From: Halichondria panicea
Taxonomy: Eukaryota; Porifera; Demospongiae; Suberitida; Halichondriidae
Length of the DNA: 64,000 nt
Reading direction: 5' to 3'
NCBI RefSeq assembly: GCF_963675165.1
Contig: NC_087381.1
Location: 3,844,001-3,908,000, forward strand
Positions 56,279-64,000 of this stretch are shown here, piece by piece (the stretch's first letter is position 1; each line of letters starts with the position of its first letter). The translations under genes and the position numbers were made by a program. The notes below the pieces were generated by a model. That model did not search any database, was not told where the DNA came from, and saw only the letters and a program-made list of their open reading frames with translations.

Positions 56279-57470
56279 TTAGTTGTAGGCAAGGAGAAAA
56301 ATTAATTCGGGGGACAGGAACTCGATCTCTCGAAGGATGTAGAAAAGGGTTTGAATGGTTAGCCAGCTGTGATGTTGAAGGATAGTAGGGTAGCATATCA
56401 TATATAACTGGTTAGGGGTGAAATTGTTCTCAGTTGATATGGCATAATTGTTCCACGATTCAACGAAAGAATCCAGTGTCTGTTGAATCCTAGGGATGTA
56501 CACGTAGTGTAGACAGTATACATCAACTTCATTTAAAGGATCTAACTTCCCATCTGCTTCAAGTAGTTTGAAAGTATCATGAAACAGTACCACAACGCAA
56601 CGGTACACATCACGCCACAGGCGTTCAACTCTTTCATTATGAGTAGATGACCCAGTTATCACGCAGCTTGTATTTGAGTGCTGTTCCATCATACATCTCC
56701 AGACATCTATATTTTCTCCTTCTAAGTCTGACCGAATATGAGTTGGCAATCCATGTTCTTGAACAGCTCCTGAGAAACATGAGAGCACAGTAACAGCACG
56801 GTTATTGTTGCTACACTTTAAAAAAATTATCAAACGAGAATATCCATCAATTGCAGCATGTGTAACTAGACGGTATTTGATGAGCTTGTGGTGGCCATCT
56901 AAATGCCACACATAATTTAGCCCATCCGCATGATAGATGCTTCTGCGAGCAGCAGTACCCACGGGATCAATCCTGTGAATTGATGCCCTAATTCGAGTAC
57001 GAGGGAGAAATATGCTCTGTCTTCGTAGGTGTCCCGTTAACAACACTTCACCATCATTTGGATGGGATTGTTTGATCTCAGCAACAATATTGTCCAACAC
57101 CTGATCGGAAACAGGGGAATACCGATCAAAGGACACACCTTCTTCCATCTTCTGATACAGTGTTGATCGACTGACTCCAAGGATGTCTGCTATTTTTGTG
57201 TACGAAAACATCAGTGTTCGTAAAAACTCAATGTCTTCGACATCCAACTCACACCTCGGTCTTCCCACACTCGTACTCCTACATATGTACATACACAAAC
57301 ATAATTAATCAACATCACTGATAGATTATAATCTCAAAAAGCTTCCTCAATATTTGTACTGTACATCTATACCTGTACCTTCTTTCCCCAAGCAGAGTGC
57401 TTGACAGTCCCTCCATTATTTCCGCAACTATTACATCTTGATGATTCACTGAGTTTGCACTGGTCGCCAT
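56279..57470 (-). CDS. Integrase-like (DDE, rve-fold) transposase, apparently intact
   Basis: Two exons, 57470-57379 and 57278-56279, encode 363 aa with no stop or frameshift. The GT-AG intron is 100 bp. The start was taken at MATSANSV. Domain order: a short N-terminal helix; VGRPRCELDVEDIEFLR followed by the helix-turn-helix YTKIADILGVSRSTLYQ (about 60-80); a second DNA-binding helical part (LDNIVAEIKQ, GHLRRQSIFLPRTRIRAS); then the catalytic core with WHLDGHHKLIKYR (first Asp), IRSDLEGENIDVWR (second Asp) and THNERVERLWRDV (Glu), a D-D-E triad; then the VYCLHYVYIPRIQQTLDSF segment typical of the family. The usual DRGGEN is DLEGEN here. It would cut and join element ends. Family known to me as integrase-core proteins in cnidarians, sponges and fish, possibly IS3EU; the terminal repeats were not found. 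Confidence 0.85.
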
Positions 57471-57639
57471 TGGTAACTGTGTATTAATTGATGGCACATG
57501 TAAGTTTTGGTCACGTGAGTGAATTTTTATCCTAGTCAAAGTTAAAAAGGAGTCGACGTCATAAAAACAAGTCAATGTTTACCAGATAGTTGTACATACC
57601 TAAGATAGGATTAGTGGGAAGCACCTAGATAGGATTACC

Positions 57640-59530
57640 TTTTGTGCAACCCCTTCCATGCAACCCCTTCCATGCACTGTGTTAGACTGTGTCGACTCCT
57701 TTCAAAACATCGACTCTTTTGCAAAACATTGACCAGGCCTTTAATTAAATTTAAGCTGAGCTGGATACTGGAGCAGCTGTCTCAGAGGAGGCAGTTCTCT
57801 ATGGACCAGCTAAGCGGTCTCACAACAGACTGTGTTTGTGGTACGAGGCCTTAAATTATCAGCGTAACTGGTGACATCCGTTCTAAATTTCCGAAAGTGT
57901 TCACGGAGATGAGTATGCTATTAAGATGAGTATGGGGCTGTACCACGAAATGTAGCATTCCCCAAGGTGAAGGAAGAACTGCTTAGAATGAAGGTGTAAT
58001 CTCAGAAATCAAAGAGCCCACACAGTGGTGCTGCCAAGCATGTCGAATCTGTGTGGACCCACTTAACATCAACGTTAGCCCAGCTAGCCGGTGCTAAGAT
58101 CTTTAGAAAATCGATGCTAATAGCGGATTCGGATTCTGGCAGATCCCGCTAGCTGAATAATTTATCACACCATTTGGGAGATACTCAAGTGCTCTTCCAA
58201 CGTAGGGATCCTCAATGGAGTGGTGTGTATGATGGACGATGTTCTCGCTCGTCTGGTCGCAGTTATGACACGAATAGAAGCAGCTGGTGTCAACACTAAA
58301 TTGTAAAATTCCTGGGCCACATCATTGATCAAGATGGCATCACTGACAAAATTGCAGCTATAATCAATATGGAAGCGCGTCCCAGAGTTTCCAATGTCCC
58401 AGAGTTACGCTCGGCATGGCTAATCACTCTCCCAAGTTAGCACAACTAAGCAGCCCCATCAAGAACAAGCTTTCAACCAAATCAAGAGAGAGCTGACTCA
58501 ACCCACAGTTTTGGCCTTATACAATCCAACCGCTCTAACAAAAGTCTCAGCAGACGTCTTATAAAAAAACAATGACCAGTGGCAACCCGTGGTTTATGCC
58601 TCCAGGTCCATGACAAGAAGATACATACACTCAGGTGGAGAAGGAAGTATTACCTGGGCTTGTGATCGCTGGGACACGCTTTTGAGATAGAACAGACCTA
58701 TCCTCAATACGAACCTATCCTCAATACGACCTAGGGTACTGAGATTTCGCCAAACGCTAGCCTCCCACGTACCAGGAAAACTACTGCAGATGCACTCTCA
58801 AGGGCACCAGTTAACCCCGGGAGCGACCCAGAACAGCTAGAACAGGAAACAGAGTTCTATACAGCAATGGTTGTGAAGACATTGCCAGCAAGAAGACATT
58901 GCCAGCAAGGAAGAGGCTCGAAGAGTACAAACAGTTCTAAGATCGAGATCCAGAATGCGCTAAAGTCAAAGCATACTGCCTCACACACTGGCCAGAAAAA
59001 CCTTACTGGGAAGAGTCTATCCATGATGATCTGTTGCTTCACAATCATCAGCTAGTAGTGCCGCAGGCAATGTATGAAGAGACCCTGACTCAGGGGAGCT
59101 ACCTACACTAAACGGAAAGCAACTTGTGTGATTGCTGGTACCATGGAGGCTTTACGGCCACGAGCTGCAGGCGACATAAGTTAACAAAAAGCTGGTATCT
59201 TTTGGTCTTTTGGAATCTGTAACGAGCCTGAACGATGGCTGAAGAAGGTGAAGCGACGACGGGAGCACGTGGAACCCAAGGCCTGCCAGTGTAGCCAGCG
59301 ACGGGCTGTGGTTCAGACCTGAGGCTTATGCTGGAAGGTAGACTAACGGACATGGGCCGGCGTCCAGCTAATGTTCAAGCCTTTGTGGACTCTGGCGAGG
59401 AGGATCAAGCACCTATGCTCAGGCTCAGTGATGCAGACGGCGTGTTCCTAGAAGTGGATTTGGCGACAACTAGACCAGACCTGGAGCCAGAGGAGGATGA
59501 CTCTAGGAGGGCGGCGCCACCGTGACCAGA
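57640..59530 (+). pseudogene. Ty3/gypsy-type retrotransposon pol remnant
   Basis: Order and motifs follow Ty3/gypsy pol on the plus strand, broken by many stops and frameshifts: protease DTGAAVS (57764-57784); reverse transcriptase pieces FPKVKEELLRMK, RICVD (about 58029), FGFWQIPLAE (about 58130), VCMMDDVLARL with the catalytic MDD at 58232-58240, RIEAAGVNTK and FLGHIIDQDG-like sequence (about 58305-58340); RNase H start QIKRELTQPTVLALYNPTA (about 58480) and QWQPVVYASRSM (about 58575); linker TADALSRAPVNPGS (about 58790); and LVVPQAMYEETLT (about 59050) before the integrase zinc region, which is lost. No LTR pair was identified. The frame at 59328-59525 (MLEGRLTDMGRRPANVQAF) is GC-rich and may be the C-terminal tail of the same element. 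Confidence 0.8.
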
Positions 59531-60044
59531 CTTTTGGAGGAGCCAGACTAGCCTGGAAGAGAGGTTGAGAGCTCAAGCAGAGGACACTTGTTGAGGGATG
59601 CTCAGAGGACAATAGAACAGCTGACACTGCTCCAGAAACAATGATTTACAAGATGGAAACCACACAGTAAACTACAGTTTACACTGAAGTTTACAGCTCT
59701 GTGCACTCCAGGTTTTAGAGTTGTATACTGTTGTAAATGAACCAAGATTTAACAACATGGTTTACAATTATGTGCATGTCAAGTTTCCCTTTTGTACACC
59801 TGTTGTACACTAAGTGTAATCTCCTGGAAATTATGATGTAGACCACAAGTTTTTAATTTTAAATAATGTGTTGTAAACTTAAAGTATTAGTTATTATGAT
59901 CATCGTATAATTATTATGAGTTCAATCATGAAATGTTCAACAGTTTCAACATTATAACAATTCGATTCTTGGCCGAGTGAATCTGTAGCAATGGAAACAA
60001 TGTCAATGTTAGTTAAGAACAGCTAACTAAATAATTGTACTGTC
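59531..60044. other. Intergenic with GTTTACA-type repeats
   Basis: Between about 59660 and 59885 the motifs AGTAAAC, GTTTACA, TTGTAAA and TGTACAC recur many times in both orientations. Given the CACTA genes immediately to the right, this may be the sub-terminal repeat region of that element. No CACTA-type terminal pentamer with a matching partner could be confirmed because the right end is outside the window. Confidence 0.5.
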
Positions 60045-61799
60045 TCACCATTGAAGAGTTCCTGCAGCCTCAGGTGTAGACTCAACAGAATCATCTCCTG
60101 AAATAGAAGTGCCGTTATTAGTAGCTAGGAAATGTTATTATTATACCCATGCATCAAAGTATATTATGATAGAGAAGACAGTATCGAACAGCGTGGGTGA
60201 TGTAATCTATCAGATTACATCACCCACACTTGGATTGGTCAGTATGCAAATTCCAAGCTTGTGACAGATACAGAAAGTCACGTTACTCTCCGCATACATC
60301 TGATGTACAGTATGCATACGTTCCATACTCTTTCTCTATCATATACTCTTGCATGCATGTATGCACATAAAATTATAAGCACTAACATGATAAGTTTTCG
60401 TACCTGGATTCCTTACAGTCCGTACAGCCCATTTTGGAGCATCGGCCGGAGGATGAGTCTTGGAAGGCTCACCGTATCGCCTAACTTTTTTGGCGACCAG
60501 TCCAGCAGGCATAGACTTTTGTTCTTGCCTACCATCCAGATGCTCCATAAATTCATCAAGTTCTGTAATTTTTGTAAATAATTATTATGTAACTGCATGA
60601 ACACTAACTTACTCTGAGAACGCCACAGTAGTCGGTGTTCTACTATTCCATTGGGGTTTTCTGGGTCATCCGATTCCTCTGTCATAAAACCTAAATTAAG
60701 ATGGCGCCAATATCGTTCCATTTCTCTGGGAGTAACCACATTGGCCCTCCTCTGGAATTTCTACACGTACAATCACCATAACTGTTACCGTCCAATATAT
60801 TACACAAATCTTACCCTCTCGCGTCGAGAACGATATTTTCTTCGCTTGGACTGCTCCTCAGCAAATTCCTCCTTCCCATCTTGCTGCTGTAGGTGTTGAC
60901 GTCGGAGGTTCTCAAAACATCGCTTCACTGCCACTATAAGCTTAAAAGTAAGATATGCCTACTAGCTAAAAAACTTACCTTTGATTTCCTTCTCTGAAAA
61001 TTTGCAATCAGGTTGCTGCGATATCTCTTTGATAATTGCTGTATGCACGAGCTTGTTTTCAGTAGAAGAGAACCTAAAAAATGTAATCAGTGTCAAAATT
61101 TGCTCATTTGTAATTGTTAACACAACTTACATTTGAGACGCAACAAACTGCTTGTCTATATTTGCATGAACAGTAGAGACCTTCACCTGATAGTTATTAA
61201 GTAATCTTAACGTGACTTGAAAATGCACAGAAGACGTACCGTTAATTCTCTGGTAACTACTCTTTTTCTCTTCCCACTGCTGCTGTCAGGTGAGCTTGAG
61301 CTCAGAGGTGTCTGAGATTCTGTCCTCCATTTCTCTACTTCATCAAGCCTCTGTTGAAGTTGCGACTGCTGATTCTCCAGGTTTATTTGGCCTTGTAGAA
61401 CTTGTTGTAGAATGCTTTGCTGATTTTGTAGTAAGGCCATTATACTTCCATCACTTGCACTAGCACCTGCTCCTGTGGAAAACCGGCTTTGTGGTGTGGT
61501 TCGTGGTGTGGTTGGTTCATCTTCAAGTGGATCAAAAGAGCTATTGCTGTGCTGTGGAGATAAACTTTCATCTCTAACCTTTCATCTCTAACCATACTCG
61601 AGGCCAAGTCACTCAAGCTCATTCCAGGCAAGTAACCTGGAGTTGGATGATCAGCATTGGCTTGAATAGGCTGGAGAGCTCTCCGTTGCGGTTGGGAACG
61701 ACCCCTTGGAGTTCCACACACCAAGCTCTGAGCGGCATTAGGTCTTCTTGATGAGGAGTAGAAGCTTTGCGTACCGGTACTAGGACCTCTCCTCTGCAT
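60045..61799 (-). pseudogene. CACTA-element accessory (second) gene, one frameshift
   Basis: Seven exons on the minus strand: 61799-61240, 61186-61131, 61073-60979, 60933-60815, 60751-60613, 60562-60404, 60097-60045 (stop TGA). The N-terminal part is Ser/Pro/Gln-rich, then comes a Gln-rich coiled coil (QNQQSILQQVLQGQINLENQ), a nuclear-localisation-like GKRKRV, a helical domain (NKLVHTAIIKEISQQ, VAVKRCFENLRRQ), a basic stretch (SKRRKYRSRRERRR) and a conserved tail (EMERYWRHLNLGF, PKWAVRTVRNP). The role is inferred: a DNA-binding partner of the transposase, like TnpA of plant CACTA elements, based on position and composition. A 14-bp tandem duplication (61565-61592) breaks the frame in exon 1; all other junctions keep frame. 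It is divergently paired with the TNP2 gene, 245 bp away. Confidence 0.7.
61565..61592. repeat. 14-bp tandem duplication CTTTCATCTCTAAC x2
   Basis: Two adjacent perfect copies lie in exon 1 of the accessory gene. Removing one copy would join the two frames, so the duplication is the disabling mutation. Confidence 0.9.
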
Positions 61800-62044
61800 A
61801 TTATTATATTTCTCGCTAGCTAGCTGTCGACACTTAAACTTGAGTTGACACCTGTTGTTCTAATTAAAAGATCTTCCCGCTCAAAAAGCAAAAAGTTGAA
61901 GATCTACTAGGCGAGGCCAGTCACAGATATGCCATACCCCATTGTAATAATAGGCGTAGCTAGATCTAGCATCCATGGTTATAGGCTCCGCCCAACTGCC
62001 TAGTAGCTGGCTGGATCTAGACTAGACTATAGCTATGCTACATC
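61800..62044. promoter_or_regulatory. Divergent promoter of the CACTA element genes
   Basis: 245 bp lie between the ATGs of the accessory gene and the TNP2 gene. The short inverted pair TAGATCTAGC/CTAGATCTA occurs in it. Regulatory function is inferred from position only. Confidence 0.5.
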
Positions 62045-64000
62045 ATGGAGAAGAGATTTCACTGCTTCCATTGCAACCTAAAAATTGGGAAAACACTGTA
62101 CTACCAACACAAGAAGAAATACTACACTCCTTCTACAAACACATGGCAGAAAGTGGCACAGGATCAGGAGGCTGACACAGATGAATTTTATTTCCCTAGT
62201 GATGAATCTGGTAAGCGTCTGTAAGTAGTGCCAACATTATGTACGTATATGTATTGGCTGGCATGGAATGTTTTATACTCTTGCTGGTGTATGTGCTGGT
62301 GTATGTGCTACAGATGTACTGTATTTTATACACATTCCATCAATCTATCTAGAAAACGATGAATATCCTGATGATAATTATGAGCACAACGATGTTGACT
62401 CAGCAGATGAGCAGACTGATTTGAGTGATGATAGCGAAAATGTAAGCTAGCCATCGACTTGTATCAATAATACATTTTTAATAACTCCTCTAGGAAATAG
62501 AAAATTCAGTAACTGAAGTATGGTTCGATACGGATGATGTTGATGATTCTGTGTCTCAGACTACTACCTTTGAATCGCGAACGAAAAAAACGGTCCGCTT
62601 TTATATCATGTTTTTACTATTGTGGCAATCGATGTTCAAGCTGTCCGACTCAGGGATGACTGTTTTGTTTTTGTATTTGTCTATGATACTCTCTTTGGTT
62701 CTTGCCCCAGTAAACATTGAAGGTATTCAGGAATTCATTGATATGGTACCTAAGAGTACTTCAGCTGCTAAAAAGCTTATTGGAGAAGTGGGCGATCCGT
62801 TCCTGAAGAATGTGAGCTGCCCTCAATGTCACTCCTTGTATTCGTTACACTTGTGCAAGATTGTGAATCCAGATAAAAGTGTTTCAAGTCTACATTGTTC
62901 ACACGTTGCATTTCCTAATCATCCGCATAGTCGCCAAAGGCTACCTTGTAACGCTCAATTAATGAAGACCATTAAAACATCAAGTGGTTCCACGTCCCTA
63001 TATCCTAGACAGATGTTTTGTTACCAAAGTATTATAGAGGTGCTTAGAAGTAAGCTAATGACACCTGGATTCTTCGAGAAAACTGAGCTTTGGAGAAAGA
63101 GACGTGTCGAAACATCAACATTGCGTGATGTATATGATGGAAGAGTTTGGAACGAGTTTCTTTGCCCTGGTGGAATACCTTTTTTGTCTGCACCATACAA
63201 TTTTGCTCTAGCTCTAAATGTTGATTAGTTCCAGCCCTTCAAGTATAGCAATTACTCTCTCGGAGCTATATATGTCGGAATACAAAATTTACCTCGACGT
63301 GAGAGGTACTTAAATGAAAATGTTATACTTCTTGGAGTTATGCCTGGACCACATGAACCCAAAAAAGATTGCAATACCTATCTTAAACCCTTTGCAAATG
63401 AACTCCTGGAGCTTTGGAACGGAATTGTTATGAAAAATTGTTCTGGTATGAATATATTTGTAAGAGCGGCTTTAATCTGTGTAACATGCCAGAAAGGTAT
63501 CAGGTTTTGTGGGACATAATGCTCTTCGTGCGTGCTCACGATGCTTAAAAATGTTTCCAACACAACACTTCGGAGAAAAGGCGGACTATACAGGAACTGA
63601 CCGTGAAACTTGGCCTTGTCGCTCTCTAGACACACACAAACATTTTGCTACTATCCACAGAGAAGCAAGAACAAAAGCAGAACAAAAAGCGATCGAAAGG
63701 GAATATGGATGTAGATACTCAGTTCTGCTCGTATTACCATACTTTGACGTCATCAAATACACAGTAGTGGATCCAATGCACAATTTATTGCTTGGGACTG
63801 CCAAGCACATGCTGAATGTTTGGGTGTCAAAGGAACTAGTTAGCAAGGCACACTTTCTGATCATTCAACAGACTGTTGACTCATTCACAGCACCTTCTGA
63901 TGTTGGGCGTATACCCTCGAAAATTGCATCTGGCTTCTCTGGTTTTACTGCCGAACAGTGGCGTAATTGGACATTGATTTATTCTCTGTGTTCTCTCAAG
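62045..64000 (+). pseudogene. CACTA/EnSpm TNP2-type transposase, disabled, 3' end outside window
   Basis: Exons 62045-62210, 62353-62441 and 62494 onward join in frame. The N-terminus has a CFHC zinc-like motif (HCFHCNLKIGKTLYY), then an acidic region (DEFYFPSDES, SADEQTDLSDDSEN), SCPQCHSLYSLH (Cys-rich), and the TNP2 core: FQPFKYSNYSLGAIYVGIQN, GVMPGPHEPKK, VSGFVGHNALRACSRC and DPMHNLLLGTAKHML. Two lesions are visible. A TAG at 63226-63228 replaces the Trp of the conserved V-D-W-F-Q-P-F motif (TGG to TAG). A small deletion near 63490-63500 shifts the frame between LICVTC and ARKVSGF. TNP2 transposases cut and paste CACTA elements. The gene continues past the right edge. Confidence 0.88.

Noticed and set aside
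57642..57854. 70-codon ORF as a small gene
   Set aside because: It is an off-frame reading of the Ty3/gypsy protease region; the DTGA motif is in another frame.

Overview
The window is nuclear DNA of an animal. Genes are split by many GT-AG introns, the base composition is AT-rich, and the CDSs match conserved metazoan proteins. The density of small palindromic elements, 9-bp target duplications, HIRAN/integrase/CACTA/piggyBac remnants and an EGF-rich receptor-like gene suggests an early-branching marine invertebrate, most likely a demosponge. The lineage is inference.

Region 1 (about 1-26 kb) is the gene-bearing part. A minus-strand secreted or membrane gene (7062 to beyond the left edge) has a signal peptide, a beta-rich N-terminal domain, nine single-exon calcium-binding EGF repeats and a segment resembling the GAIN stalk of adhesion GPCRs. 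It shares a 297-bp divergent promoter with a complete 13-exon plus-strand PSMC1 (26S proteasome ATPase Rpt2, 442 aa). PSMC1 converges on a complete 13-exon minus-strand LCMT2/TYW4 gene (methyltransferase plus kelch propeller, 651 aa; wybutosine synthesis on tRNA-Phe). Introns of both genes are loaded with MITEs and foldback elements.

Region 2 (about 26-48 kb) is mostly mobile DNA: pogo-like MITEs with TA duplications, a foldback element with internal minisatellite arrays and a 6-bp duplication, a piggyBac deletion derivative with TTAA duplication, and a decayed integrase-like transposase that lies head-to-head with a HIRAN-domain gene. A family of TAGCCTC-ended elements with 9-bp duplications recurs across the window.

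Region 3 (about 48-64 kb) is a nest of elements: two foldback elements rich in a GAGTACCCTC minisatellite, a LINE interrupted by a 551-bp element carrying a RecQ helicase fragment, a HECT-like pseudogene, a nearly intact one-intron integrase-like transposase, a decayed Ty3/gypsy pol, and a CACTA (EnSpm) element with a multi-exon minus-strand accessory gene and a plus-strand TNP2 transposase that runs off the right edge.

The strongest candidate for an undescribed system is the element family with TAGYCTCG termini and 9-bp target duplications. Two independent copies (16118-16722 and 53982-54532) each carry the same N-terminal ATPase-motif segment of a RecQ-type helicase, which points to a parental transposon that encodes its own RecQ helicase.
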